NCBI GenBank assembly: GCA_017624715.1
Contig: JAGAMN010000064.1
Coordinates: forward strand, 1 to 64,000
DNA from: Oscillospiraceae bacterium
GTDB taxonomy: Bacteria; Bacillota; Clostridia; Oscillospirales; Oscillospiraceae
Length of the DNA stretch: 64,000 nt
Reading direction: 5' to 3'
Below, piece after piece: positions 50,859-59,984 of this stretch; the first letter of the stretch is position 1; each line of letters opens with the position of its first letter. The notes below the pieces were generated by a model. It saw nothing but the letters and a program-made list of their open reading frames with translations, made no database searches and was not told where the DNA came from. The translations under genes were made by a program, and so were the position numbers.

Positions 50859-50918
50859 ATGCAAAACACCCAAAATCTGCAGTGCATGGGTCAGGAGGTG
50901 ATGCCTCATGTCCCATAA
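50859..50918 (+). CDS. 19-residue leader ORF overlapping the primase start
   Basis: A strong AAGGAGG site lies 7 bases upstream of this ATG. The 19-codon frame ends 11 bases inside the primase gene. The primase's own ribosome site (AGGAGG) lies within it. This layout suggests translational coupling or attenuation. The peptide (MQNTQNLQCMGQEVMPHVP) has no recognisable feature. Confidence 0.5.
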   Translation: MQNTQNLQCMGQEVMPHVP

Positions 50919-53826
50919 TCAGCAGTTGAAAGAATTCTTTCACAGCTTGTATGGTCAGTGTACCGACTGCAAGCTGGGAATTATGACTTTGCCGGATAAA
51001 CAGATTCGCCATTATTTGCCCGAGCAGCTGGAGCAGTTCATTGCGGACGGTCAGCGGCTGGGAGCCGTTTCCAACACATATTTCGATGTTAACCCTAAGT
51101 CCCAATCTCTGAAGGACGGTCTGCGTGGCGGTTCCGAGGCTGTGCAGTATTTATGCTCACTCTACACGGATATTGATGTGTTTGGCCCGGCGCATAAGGA
51201 AAAACACCTCCCGGAAACAAAGGATGCCGCTCTGGAACATCTTATGGCTTTGCCGTTACAGCCAACCTATGTAATTGATACAGGTTATGGACTGCAGGCT
51301 TACTGGGTTCTGGAAGAGCCGCTTCGTCTGGAAAGCCAGGATGATTGGATGAAGGGTGACGGTATCCTGAAAGGATACGGCCAGTTCCTTACCGATCACT
51401 TCGCTCAGAAAGGTTGGAAGCTGGACCCTGTATTTGATCTTGCCAGAATGCTCCGTTTCCCCGGAAGTTACAATTTTAAGCTAGATACGCCGGTACACGG
51501 AGATTTCCTTATCTTCGGTGGCCCCCGATATACCATTGAGGATTTTTCTGAATATATGGTCCCGGCGGTCATTATCGAGAAAAAACCTTTCGAAGCGGAC
51601 GAGCGGGTTGTCGGCAGCGCAGATCGTATCATGCAGCGATGCAAAATTGCACAGCAGATGCTGGATGATCCGGACTCTGTATCTGAGCCTCTCTGGTACG
51701 CACTTTGCTGCAATTCCGTATTAACCCCCGATGGTGCTGAAAAGTTCCACGAGTGGAGTTCCCACTACAGTGGGTATGACTACGATGAAACGGAAGCGAA
51801 AATCGCACGTGCTCAGGAAATAAAAGCGCCCTGTACATGCGAGTATTTCAAATCCCGACTTGGATGTCAGTGTCCCGAAGGGGGCTGCGGTGTAAAGGCT
51901 CCCGTTGTCCATGCATTACTCAGTAAGGATGAACAGCTTCAGAATTTGCTGTCAAAAGCGAATCTGGATGTGGATGAGGTGCTGGACAAATATTCGTTGG
52001 GGCTTCTCTATTACGCAATGGAGAATCGCCCGGCAGAATATCTGAAATTCAAGATACGTGTCCGGAAAATGGGCATCAGCATTAAGGATTTTGAACGAGC
52101 CGTGAAAAGTGAAGCACCGAAACCGGAAATTTCCGAATTCGACGAACTCCCTCAGGCGATCCAGCTGGATGGGCTTGATTTGCATGGCGCTGTGGCACCA
52201 CAGGGATACCGTGTTGGAATGAGCGGTGTGGATACGGTTTCCGCTACCGTGTCCGGTTTGGAGAGTGTCCCTCTGTGCAATGATCCGATGGTAATCAGCC
52301 GCAGAATGGAAAATATCGACTCCGGTCTGGAGCGCATGGAGTTGATATTCCACCGGAACGGACGCTGGAAAACCATCATCGCTCCTCGGGCGGATCTGCT
52401 CAGTAAGAACACCATCATCCATTATTCGGATCACGGTCTGCCGGTCAATTCCTGCAATTCTGAGGGTGTAGTCCGGTATCTGACCGAATATGAAAATGAA
52501 AACAGAAGCGTTATCCCTTTTACCCGTAGCATCAACCGGATCGGTTGGATGAATAAGGAATTCTATCCCTATGCTGTCGATCAGGAAATCGTGTTTGAGG
52601 ACAATGAGCATACCGATCTGGTACGCAGTCTGCACAAATGCGGTGACTATGATATCTGGCTTGAAACCGCCGGTGAACTGCGGAAGAATCCTTTCGCACG
52701 AACCATGCTGGCTGCATCCTTTGCATCGCCCATGCTGGAGCCTCTGCAAAACCGGGTGATTCTTCTGCACTGCTGGCACGCATCCCGCAGCGGCAAAACC
52801 GCCACACTGAAATTTGCGTTGTCTGTTTGGGGCGATCCCATTCAGCTGATGGGCAGCTTTAACAGCACGGCTGTGGGTCTGGAACGCAAGGCTGCTATCC
52901 TCCGTAATCTGCCCTTCGGCCTGGACGAACTTCAGGTCCTGAATGAACGTAAATTGTCGCCTGCTCAAATAGTCTATTCCCTGGGCAACGGAACTGGAAA
53001 GACCCGTGGCAGCCGCAATGGCAAACTACAGGAAACACCCACCTGGCGCAATTGCATCATCTGCACCGGCGAACAGCCCATCAGCAGCGAAAGCTCCATG
53101 GACGGTGTCAACACCCGTGTGCTGGAACTGTATGGCCAGCCGATCTCCGATCCGGAATACGGCAGGCTTGTCCATCAGGTCAGTGAGAGTAATTACGGTT
53201 TTGCAGGGAAGGCATTCATCCGGTTTTTACAGCAGAACATTCTGGCTCACCGGGGTAAGCTGCGGCAGGATTACGCTTTGCTTCGGGATACACTGAAGGA
53301 GAAGTTCGCTTCTTTTTCCACAGATCCTGGTGTGCATTTGGACAATGTTGCCGTTTTGACCCTTGCCGATTATTATGCCTCTTTGGCACTGTTCCAGATG
53401 GATGAAACTACAGCATGGGCGGAAGCGCTAGATATGGGCATCAGTATTCTTACAAACGCAAAGAGCCTGGAACCCCTGGACAGCATTGAACGGGCATGGG
53501 ATTTTGTCAAAGATTGGGTGGCTTCCAACCGTACAAGATTTACCAACATGGCACCGGAATGCTTCGGTTTGGTTGAAGGTCAGTGTGTGTATGCCCTTGC
53601 CAATAAACTGCGGCAGGCACTGGAGAGTGCCGGGTTTTCCTATACCAAATCCATCAAGGGATTCCGGGAGCGAGGCTATTTGGTTGTAACCACCGATTCC
53701 GACGGAAAGGAACGCAACCAGTGCCAGAAGCGCATTCAGGGTGTCAATACCCGTGCGTTCTGTCTGAATATTCCTGTCACCCCGGCAGAATTCGATGAAG
53801 ATGATTTTCTGGGAGCATCTGCGTAG
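50908..53826 (+). CDS. DUF927-type primase-helicase
   Basis: A 972-residue replication protein of the phage/plasmid kind. Residues 1-240 form a primase-like (RepB/AEP-type) domain with DVNPKSQSLKDG, LYTDIDVFGP and ARMLRFPGSYNFK. After a Cys-containing linker (CTCEYFKSRLGCQC near 310), residues 430-860 form a DUF927 helicase-like ATPase with a Walker-type HASRSGKTATL near residue 624 and FGLDELQ near 670. Such proteins initiate replication of satellites and integrative elements. Iteron-like repeats begin in its last codons. Confidence 0.82.
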   Translation: MSHNQQLKEFFHSLYGQCTDCKLGIMTLPDKQIRHYLPEQLEQFIADGQRLGAVSNTYFDVNPKSQSLKDGLRGGSEAVQYLCSLYTDIDVFGPAHKEKHLPETKDAALEHLMALPLQPTYVIDTGYGLQAYWVLEEPLRLESQDDWMKGDGILKGYGQFLTDHFAQKGWKLDPVFDLARMLRFPGSYNFKLDTPVHGDFLIFGGPRYTIEDFSEYMVPAVIIEKKPFEADERVVGSADRIMQRCKIAQQMLDDPDSVSEPLWYALCCNSVLTPDGAEKFHEWSSHYSGYDYDETEAKIARAQEIKAPCTCEYFKSRLGCQCPEGGCGVKAPVVHALLSKDEQLQNLLSKANLDVDEVLDKYSLGLLYYAMENRPAEYLKFKIRVRKMGISIKDFERAVKSEAPKPEISEFDELPQAIQLDGLDLHGAVAPQGYRVGMSGVDTVSATVSGLESVPLCNDPMVISRRMENIDSGLERMELIFHRNGRWKTIIAPRADLLSKNTIIHYSDHGLPVNSCNSEGVVRYLTEYENENRSVIPFTRSINRIGWMNKEFYPYAVDQEIVFEDNEHTDLVRSLHKCGDYDIWLETAGELRKNPFARTMLAASFASPMLEPLQNRVILLHCWHASRSGKTATLKFALSVWGDPIQLMGSFNSTAVGLERKAAILRNLPFGLDELQVLNERKLSPAQIVYSLGNGTGKTRGSRNGKLQETPTWRNCIICTGEQPISSESSMDGVNTRVLELYGQPISDPEYGRLVHQVSESNYGFAGKAFIRFLQQNILAHRGKLRQDYALLRDTLKEKFASFSTDPGVHLDNVAVLTLADYYASLALFQMDETTAWAEALDMGISILTNAKSLEPLDSIERAWDFVKDWVASNRTRFTNMAPECFGLVEGQCVYALANKLRQALESAGFSYTKSIKGFRERGYLVVTTDSDGKERNQCQKRIQGVNTRAFCLNIPVTPAEFDEDDFLGASA

Positions 53827-54046
53827 CCACTGTATCCACTGTAACCACTTTCTGGTGGGTAAAGGGAAATATATATAATGAGAAAACTTCAGCACCTGAG
53901 TGTGCGTTAAATTCTCTCCCAATATATAATCTATTTCTTTTTTAGTGGCTACAGTGGTTACATAGCATAAAAAACAAGCCACAGAACCACTTTTCCGGTA
54001 GCCACTTCCGTTTTGGAGGTGGCTGCCAGTGGTTTCGGGTGGCTAC
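53824..54046. repeat. Iteron-like 9-mer array, candidate replication origin
   Basis: Three tandem 9-mers (TAGCCACTG, TATCCACTG, TAACCACTT) run from 53824 to 53850, overlapping the primase stop. Two inverted copies (TAGTGGCTA, CAGTGGTTA) are at 53943-53960, one direct copy (TAGCCACTT) near 53999-54007 and further inverted copies to 54046. Two AT-rich tracts with ATATATATAAT lie between the blocks. This layout, right after a primase gene, resembles satellite or plasmid origins. Confidence 0.65.
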
Positions 54047-54075
54047 ATAACCGATACGAGAGGAGGTGGATCGAT

Positions 54076-54420
54076 ATGAAAATCAAAAGCATTGTGCCCG
54101 TTGGCAATGATTATGCCGTTCTGGCTACCCGCAAATCTGATTTCTCCAGACTCTGCTATGACCAGCAGGGTGATGGCCACAGTTATTTCTGGGCCGTGGT
54201 AGACGGTGACGCAGGAGATTACATCGAACTGATCGATGTGGATGTGGACGGAAACCAGCGGATCTGTGACCGCAGACTGGTGGTGCATAAACGAAACTGT
54301 CCCTTCTGCGATCACCAGATGGATCCTGTGTATCACAATGAGCACGAACCGTTTTTCTGGCAGGAGTGTCCTACCTGTGGCTTTGTGTACGATATGCGCT
54401 GCCACGACATGAATGAATAA
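54076..54420 (+). CDS. Small zinc-ribbon protein of the phage-like module
   Basis: A 114-residue protein. The C-terminal half has paired Cys motifs, CPFCDHQM and CPTCGFVYD, which form a zinc ribbon. The N-terminal half is a predicted beta-rich domain (IVPVGNDYAVLATRKSDFSRLCY). The ATG at 54076 follows GAGGAGGTG. The function is unknown; position between the origin candidate and the packaging genes suggests a regulatory or replication role (weak inference). Confidence 0.62.
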   Translation: MKIKSIVPVGNDYAVLATRKSDFSRLCYDQQGDGHSYFWAVVDGDAGDYIELIDVDVDGNQRICDRRLVVHKRNCPFCDHQMDPVYHNEHEPFFWQECPTCGFVYDMRCHDMNE

Positions 54421-54456
54421 CCCGGGAAAATCCGGTGCGGAAAGGATGTGAAACAT

Positions 54457-54696
54457 ATGGCAAGTGAAGACCTGTCCAGATATCTGTGGAAGGGACTGAA
54501 CTTGAAGCGGTATTCCGTTGTCCGGATCATCCCTCAGGACAAGCACAATGCGGTCATCGTAATGTACAGCAACGACAAGAACGATCCCCATTGGTGTCTG
54601 GAGTACATGGGTGGCGGTCATTACTTTGATACCGCACAGCAGTTGCTGGACTACTACAACAGCCGCTTCAAGAAGCCTTTCGGTGCGGCCCTGTAA
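54457..54696 (+). CDS. Small hypothetical protein
   Basis: A 79-residue protein starting at 54457, preceded by GGAAAGGA at suitable distance; an in-frame ATG at 54448 is too close to it. The content is aromatic and charged (YLWKGLNLKRYSVVRIIPQ, HWCLEYMGGGHYFDTAQQLLDYYNSRF) with no family I recognise. It sits in the same direction and spacing as the rest of the module. Probably a small phage-type accessory protein. Confidence 0.55.
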   Translation: MASEDLSRYLWKGLNLKRYSVVRIIPQDKHNAVIVMYSNDKNDPHWCLEYMGGGHYFDTAQQLLDYYNSRFKKPFGAAL

Positions 54697-54830
54697 CCCC
54701 CTATGGGGGGTCAAATCTTGGGCTGCAAATCCCAGTATACCGGTTGGCCCCCCTCACGCTAAAAAACGGCGATTTCAAAGGTAAAAAACTGAGAAATCAA
54801 ATCATTATCACACAAGAAGGAGATGATTCT

Positions 54831-55388
54831 ATGTCGAAAGACGGTACGAATCGCGGCGGTGCCCGTCCCGGAGCGGGCAGGAAACCCAAAGCGATTACGG
54901 AAAAAATCGCATCCGGGACCCCCGGCGGCAGGCCACTGATGGTTGTGGACTTCGGTGACGAAGCTGTTAATCTGAAAGGCAGCGATATGCCGCCCGTAAA
55001 GGAATATCTGAAGGCAAAACAGAAGGACGGCAGCGTCACCTGTGCCGAAGATATCTACAAGGAGACATGGGAGTGGCTCCATGAACGAAAATGTGACCAT
55101 CTGATCCCCGTGCAGCAGATCGAGCAGTACGCTATGTCCATTGCCCGGTGGATCCAGTGTGAAGAAGCGGTGTCCGAGTTTGGCTTCCTGGCAAAGAAGC
55201 CTACGGGCACCGTTATTTCTTCCCCTTATGTCACCATGGCCCGTGAATACATGAAACAGGCCAACACCGCCTGGTATCAGATCTATCAGGTGGTCAAAGA
55301 AAACTGTACCATCGATCTGGGTGACAGAACGCCCCAGGACGATGTGATGGAACGACTTCTCACCGCTCGTTTGAACGGGAGACGATAA
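54831..55388 (+). CDS. P27 family phage terminase small subunit
   Basis: A 185-residue protein. The N-terminal GGARPGAGRKPK segment and the helical core (EWLHERKCDHLIPVQQIEQYAMSIARWIQCEEAV) are diagnostic for P27-type small terminases, which recognise pac or cos sites for DNA packaging. The ATG at 54831 follows AAGGAG; longer in-frame starts have no site. No large terminase follows: the next gene, 24 bases on, encodes the capsid protein. This suggests redirection of a helper phage's packaging machinery (inference). Confidence 0.88.
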   Translation: MSKDGTNRGGARPGAGRKPKAITEKIASGTPGGRPLMVVDFGDEAVNLKGSDMPPVKEYLKAKQKDGSVTCAEDIYKETWEWLHERKCDHLIPVQQIEQYAMSIARWIQCEEAVSEFGFLAKKPTGTVISSPYVTMAREYMKQANTAWYQIYQVVKENCTIDLGDRTPQDDVMERLLTARLNGRR

Positions 55389-55411
55389 ATATACTTTGGA
55401 GGTAAAACAAT

Positions 55412-56437
55412 ATGAGTAATGTAAGAAATGCAGATGAACTGATGGCTCGTCTGGATGCCATCGCAGATACGATTCCCGAAATTCAGAGGGATAAGGCAGA
55501 AGCCGCCGCCCGTAAGGCCGCAGCTTACAATGCCGCTTTCTGGGACACCATGCACACCGGTATGCCTCACAACGCCCTGAAAGAAGGCAGCGATGGTTCC
55601 GGCGGCTATCTGGTCCCGGATACCTACCATGACCGCATGGTGAAGGCCCTAGCTAAAAAGAATGTCCTGCGTCAGATCAGCCATGTGATTCCCACCAGCC
55701 ACCGGATGCATATTCCTGTTGCTGGAGATGTGGACTGCGCGGACTGGATCCCCGAAAATACCGTCATGAAGTTTATGGATGCCGAATTTGGTGAGGTAAT
55801 TTTGGATGCATACAAGCTGGGCACCACCATCCGGGCCTCGGACGAAATGCTGGAAGACAACGGCATCGATCTGGAGAAGTACATTCTGGATATGTTCTCC
55901 GAGCGCATCGGCGATGCGGAGGAGAAAGCCTTCATCCGTGGTGACGGCAATGGCAAGCCTATGGGCCTGATCCACCAGGCGGAACTGGGTGTCATGTCCG
56001 AATTGGATGGCAACATCACCATGGACGATATGGTGAATCTGGAATACGCTCTCAGTTCCGAGTATCGGGACAACGCCGTCTGGCTCATGTCCGAGGATGC
56101 CTACAACAGACTCCGCCGGATTCCCCACTACCTGGGCCACGGTGTATGGCGCAATGATCTGAAGGAAGGTGATCCCGTGCGGCTGTTTGGGTATCCCATC
56201 TACATCTGCCATGCTATGGACGATGTCGCTCCCGGCAATATCCCTGTCATGTTCGGTGACTTCAGCAACTACTGGATCGGCGACCGTGGCAAGCGCACCA
56301 TCAAGCGGCTGGTGGAACGGTATGCTGACCGGGGCCAGGTGGCCTTCATCACCACCGAGCGTGTGGATGCCAAGCTTACGCTGCCCAAGGCTGTAAAGAT
56401 GCTCAAGATCAGCGGCACTCCCGTAGCAGAAGAATAA
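55412..56437 (+). CDS. HK97-family phage major capsid protein
   Basis: A 341-residue HK97-fold capsid protein. The N-terminal scaffold-like helical segment (residues 1-45) is short. The segments GSGGYLVPDTYHDRMV near 70, IRASDEMLEDNGIDLEKYILDMFSERIGDAEEKAFIRGDG near 140 and YPIYICHAMDDVAPGNIPVMFGDFSNYWIGDR near 260 are classical P-domain and A-domain pieces. Usually it is encoded with portal and protease genes; here neither is near. A TTGGAGG site precedes the ATG. Confidence 0.93.
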   Translation: MSNVRNADELMARLDAIADTIPEIQRDKAEAAARKAAAYNAAFWDTMHTGMPHNALKEGSDGSGGYLVPDTYHDRMVKALAKKNVLRQISHVIPTSHRMHIPVAGDVDCADWIPENTVMKFMDAEFGEVILDAYKLGTTIRASDEMLEDNGIDLEKYILDMFSERIGDAEEKAFIRGDGNGKPMGLIHQAELGVMSELDGNITMDDMVNLEYALSSEYRDNAVWLMSEDAYNRLRRIPHYLGHGVWRNDLKEGDPVRLFGYPIYICHAMDDVAPGNIPVMFGDFSNYWIGDRGKRTIKRLVERYADRGQVAFITTERVDAKLTLPKAVKMLKISGTPVAEE

Positions 56438-56510
56438 TCAGTCCGGGGAGAGTGGCTGACTGTAGTCACTCTCCCCATCACTTTGCGGTCATGACGGAAG
56501 GAGTGTCACT

Positions 56511-56885
56511 ATGAGACTGCAGGATAAAATCGCTATCAACAATATGCGGCTGGAGGGACACAGTCCTTCCGTGATCGCCGCAACGCTGGGACTGCCGCCC
56601 GGAACGGTCAGATCCCATATCCACCGCCACCCCAATATTCCCGGTGCCAAAGCCTGCAAAAACTGCGGCAAACCACTGATGCAACCAAAAGGCCGCCGGG
56701 AAAAGAAGTTCTGCTCAGACAGCTGCAGGATGGTCTGGTGGAACAGCCATCAGACGGAAGTCAGCAGAAAAGCCTACTACAATCTTGTGTGCCAGCACTG
56801 CGGAAAGGAGTTTGAGAGCTATGGCAACAAAAACCGGAAATACTGCTGCCGGGCCTGTTATGTTGCGTCCCGACAGCCAAAATAA
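56511..56885 (+). CDS. Helix-turn-helix and zinc-ribbon protein associated with recombinases
   Basis: A 124-residue protein. Residues 1-40 form a sigma-4-like helix-turn-helix (IAINNMRLEGHSPSVIAATLGLPPGTVRSHIHRH). Two zinc knuckle-like units follow: CKNCGKPL...KKFCSDSC and CQHCGKEF...KYCCRACY. Such proteins often precede serine recombinase genes in clostridial elements and may help recombination directionality (inference). GGAAGGAG precedes the ATG. Confidence 0.7.
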   Translation: MRLQDKIAINNMRLEGHSPSVIAATLGLPPGTVRSHIHRHPNIPGAKACKNCGKPLMQPKGRREKKFCSDSCRMVWWNSHQTEVSRKAYYNLVCQHCGKEFESYGNKNRKYCCRACYVASRQPK

Positions 56886-57048
56886 ATATGCCCCCGGCAA
56901 TCTGATCCTTTACCGCACCTCCCTTGCACTGTACAGAAATCTGATGGACGAGGGCATTTTCGATGAGGAAGAGTATTGTCACATACGCACCATATTAACC
57001 CAAAAGTACGGCCTATCTTCGGATAGTATTTTCGCAGAATGTGCTTGA
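56821..57048 (+). CDS. SHOCT-like small protein
   Basis: A 75-residue protein overlapping the upstream gene by 65 bases. The C-terminal half, LYRNLMDEGIFDEEEYCHIRTILTQKYGL, resembles a SHOCT-like oligomerisation module common in element-borne proteins near serine recombinases. I chose the ATG at 56821 because GGAAAGGAG is about 10 bases upstream; ATG at 56860 is the alternative. Its role is unknown; it may modulate the recombinases downstream. Confidence 0.62.
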   Translation: MATKTGNTAAGPVMLRPDSQNKYAPGNLILYRTSLALYRNLMDEGIFDEEEYCHIRTILTQKYGLSSDSIFAECA

Positions 57049-57109
57049 TATATCCGCCGGTCAGAGCGAATATGAAGTACCCCAATATGATACAAAGGAG
57101 GAAACAGAA

Positions 57110-58408
57110 ATGGACCGAATTGTTGTGCAGCGGCGCTTTCCCAAAGCGAATATTCCCCAACTGAAGCGTGTGGCTGCTTACGCAAGAGTATCCAGCGGCA
57201 AGGATGCTATGCTGCACTCCCTGTCTGCCCAGGTCAGCTATTACAGCGACCTGATACAGAACCACAGTGGCTGGCAGTACGCAGGTGTCTATGCCGATGA
57301 AGCGCTGACCGGCACCAAAGACAACAGAGAGAATTTCCAGCGGCTGCTTGCGGATTGCAGATCCGGCAAGGTGGATATGGTCATTACCAAGAGCATTTCC
57401 CGCTTTGCCCGGAATACCGTCACCCTGCTGGAGACCGTAAGAGAATTGAAAACTATGGGAGTGGATGTGTTCTTTGAAGAGCAAAACATCCACTCTCTTT
57501 CTGCTGATGGGGAACTAATGCTGACGATCCTGGCCAGCTATGCCCAGGAGGAAAGCCTCTCCGCCAGCGAAAATCAGAAGTGGCGCATCCGCCACAACTA
57601 CGAAAACGGCCTTGCCTGGAACGGTACGATCCTCGGTTACCGTTATGACCATGGCACCTACATAATCGAGCCACAGGAAGCGGAGACCGTCCGGCTGATC
57701 TTTGATAGCTACCTGCAGGGAATGGGTCTTATGGCAATCATCAAGATGCTGAACACGGAGGGACGGGTCAGCCGGTACGGAAATACCTGGGGGCAGACCA
57801 ACCTCATGCGTGTACTGCGCAACTATACATACACCGGCAATCTGCTGTTGCAGCAGACTTTCTCTGAAAATCACCTCACCAAACGCAGACGGCAAAACAA
57901 CGGCGAGTTACCTATGTACCACATAAAAGATGCCCACGAAGCAATCATCCCTCTGGAGCAGTTTAACGCTGTCCAGGAAGAAATCCGGCGACGGGCAGAA
58001 AAGCACTATACTCCCCACCGGAACAAAGGTAAATATCCGTTTTCCGGTCTGCTGGTCTGCACTGGTTGCGGCAAACATTACAGACGCAAGAATACTGCTT
58101 CCGGTCCTGTATGGATCTGCCCCACATTTAACTCCAAGGGGAAGGCATTCTGCCAATCCAAGCAGATCCCGGAAGATATCCTGATTGCCGCCACCAAGGA
58201 GGTTATCGGCAGTCTGGATAGCCTTCACAGTAAAATAACGGCTGTGAGGGTGGAGAATGATAACACCTTGGTATTCTGCCTTACCGGCGGAGAGCAAATC
58301 GTTAAACGATGGCAAGACCGCTCCAGGCGGCAAAGCTGGACACCGGAGATGAAGAATGCCGCCCGGCAGAAGGAAATGGAGAGGAGGTCGCATCATGATA
58401 AATGCTAA
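57110..58408 (+). CDS. Large serine recombinase 1
   Basis: A 432-residue site-specific recombinase. The catalytic Ser lies in YARVSS (residue 28). The resolvase domain carries ITKSISRFARNTV and continues into a recombinase domain with the IVPLEQ/HEAIIPLEQF boundary and a C-terminal zinc ribbon (CTGCGKHYRRKN...CPTFNSKGKAFC). I chose the ATG at 57110 with AAAGGAGG upstream; the frame opens earlier at 57041. It integrates or excises an element by a Ser-phosphate link, probably together with recombinase 2, which overlaps it by 14 bases. Confidence 0.9.
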   Translation: MDRIVVQRRFPKANIPQLKRVAAYARVSSGKDAMLHSLSAQVSYYSDLIQNHSGWQYAGVYADEALTGTKDNRENFQRLLADCRSGKVDMVITKSISRFARNTVTLLETVRELKTMGVDVFFEEQNIHSLSADGELMLTILASYAQEESLSASENQKWRIRHNYENGLAWNGTILGYRYDHGTYIIEPQEAETVRLIFDSYLQGMGLMAIIKMLNTEGRVSRYGNTWGQTNLMRVLRNYTYTGNLLLQQTFSENHLTKRRRQNNGELPMYHIKDAHEAIIPLEQFNAVQEEIRRRAEKHYTPHRNKGKYPFSGLLVCTGCGKHYRRKNTASGPVWICPTFNSKGKAFCQSKQIPEDILIAATKEVIGSLDSLHSKITAVRVENDNTLVFCLTGGEQIVKRWQDRSRRQSWTPEMKNAARQKEMERRSHHDKC

Positions 58409-59984
58409 AAATATTACAGTTATTCCCGCCACCATAAACCCCATGACTCACTTGCCAAAGATGGCGGTTCAGCTTCGCCGGGCAGCAGCCTATGCTCGCG
58501 TGTCCACCGATAGTGAGGAACAGCTGACCAGTTATGAGGCACAGGTGGACTACTACACCAAATACATCCACAGCCGATCCGACTGGGAGTTCGTGGATGT
58601 CTACACGGATGAAGGTATTTCCGCCACCAATACCAAAAAGCGTGACGGCTTCAACCGCATGGTGCAGGATGCCCTGAACGGCAAAATTGACCTCATCGTG
58701 ACCAAGAGTGTCAGCCGTTTCGCCCGCAACACCGTGGACAGCCTTACTACTGTCCGAAAGCTGAAGGATGCCGGTGTGGAAGTGTATTTTGAGAAAGAGA
58801 ACATCTGGACGCTTGACTCCAAGGGTGAGTTACTCATAACAATTATGTCCTCCCTTGCCCAGGAGGAGAGCCGATCCATTTCTGAAAATGTCACCTGGGG
58901 CCAGCGGAAGCGATTTGCGGATGGCAAGGTCAGTATTCCCTACGGCCAGTTCCTTGGTTACCGCAAGGGAGCAGACGGTTTGCCGGAGATCGTACCTGAG
59001 CAGGCAGAAATCGTCCGCTTCATTTACCGAATGTGCATTGAGGGTATGTCCACCAACGCCATTGCCAAGCACTTGACCCAGCAGGGCATCCCCACTCCGG
59101 CAGGCAAGCAGGTGTGGCAACGCGCCACTGTGGAAAGTATCCTCCGCAACGAAAAATATAAAGGTGCGGCGCTCTTGCAGAAGAAATTCACCGTGGATTT
59201 CCTGCAGAAAAAGATGAAGGTCAACGAAGGTGAGGTTCCCCAGTATTATGTGGAGCATAGCCACGCAGCCATTATCGATCCGGAAGAATGGGAGAAAGTT
59301 CAGTTAGAACTGGCTCGACGCAAGCGCAGCACCCGGCGCACCCAGTGCAACAGCCCATTTGCTGGAAAAATCATCTGCGGCGATTGTGGTGAGATTTTTG
59401 GTTCAAAGGTTTGGCACTCCAACAGCAAGTACCGCCAGGTCATTTGGCGGTGTAATGCCAAATACGAGGCTGGTAAGCACTGCAGCACACCCCACCTTTA
59501 CGAAGATGATCTGAAACAGCACTTCATAACCGCACTCAGCCAGCTGCTGACTGACCGGACAGTGCTTCTGGAAGACGGCAGACTGATCCGGAGTGAACTG
59601 CTGGATTACACCGCCATTGATGCTGAGTGCGCAAGCATCCTGCAGGAGATGGATATGGTCGCCGGAATGATCCGCCAGATGGTAAATGAAAATGCCACCC
59701 AGGCACAATCCCAGGCAGCATACACCGATCAGTATAATTCTCTTGTGGAACGGTTCGAAAATCTCCAGACCCGGTATGATACCTTGCAACAGCAAAAGGA
59801 GCGACGGCAGATCCAGGCTGATGCCATTGGCAACTGCCTCACTGCGCTGGAGGAAGTAGATCTGCTGGATATCACTTTTTCCGAAGCACTCTGGACCGCA
59901 GCGGTTAACCATGTGACCGTATATAGTAATGACACGATTGTATTTCATTTTAAATCTGGTAATAACATTTCAGTAGTGAACTAA
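58395..59984 (+). CDS. Large serine recombinase 2
   Basis: A 529-residue large serine integrase with catalytic Ser in YARVST (residue 37), VTKSVSRFARNTV, a recombinase domain (YYVEHSHAAIIDPEEW) and a zinc ribbon (CGDCGEIFGSKVW...CNAKYEAGKHC). A C-terminal coiled coil (about 420-490, LQTRYDTLQQQKERR) is typical of integrases that control synapsis. The ATG at 58395 follows GAGGAGG. Only modestly similar to recombinase 1, so the pair probably acts as a heteromer or was acquired as two genes. Confidence 0.92.
   Translation: MINAKNITVIPATINPMTHLPKMAVQLRRAAAYARVSTDSEEQLTSYEAQVDYYTKYIHSRSDWEFVDVYTDEGISATNTKKRDGFNRMVQDALNGKIDLIVTKSVSRFARNTVDSLTTVRKLKDAGVEVYFEKENIWTLDSKGELLITIMSSLAQEESRSISENVTWGQRKRFADGKVSIPYGQFLGYRKGADGLPEIVPEQAEIVRFIYRMCIEGMSTNAIAKHLTQQGIPTPAGKQVWQRATVESILRNEKYKGAALLQKKFTVDFLQKKMKVNEGEVPQYYVEHSHAAIIDPEEWEKVQLELARRKRSTRRTQCNSPFAGKIICGDCGEIFGSKVWHSNSKYRQVIWRCNAKYEAGKHCSTPHLYEDDLKQHFITALSQLLTDRTVLLEDGRLIRSELLDYTAIDAECASILQEMDMVAGMIRQMVNENATQAQSQAAYTDQYNSLVERFENLQTRYDTLQQQKERRQIQADAIGNCLTALEEVDLLDITFSEALWTAAVNHVTVYSNDTIVFHFKSGNNISVVN

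Noticed and set aside
50908-59984. A complete prophage
   Set aside because: No large terminase, portal, protease, tail, holin or lysin gene is visible; a satellite-like or decayed element fits better.
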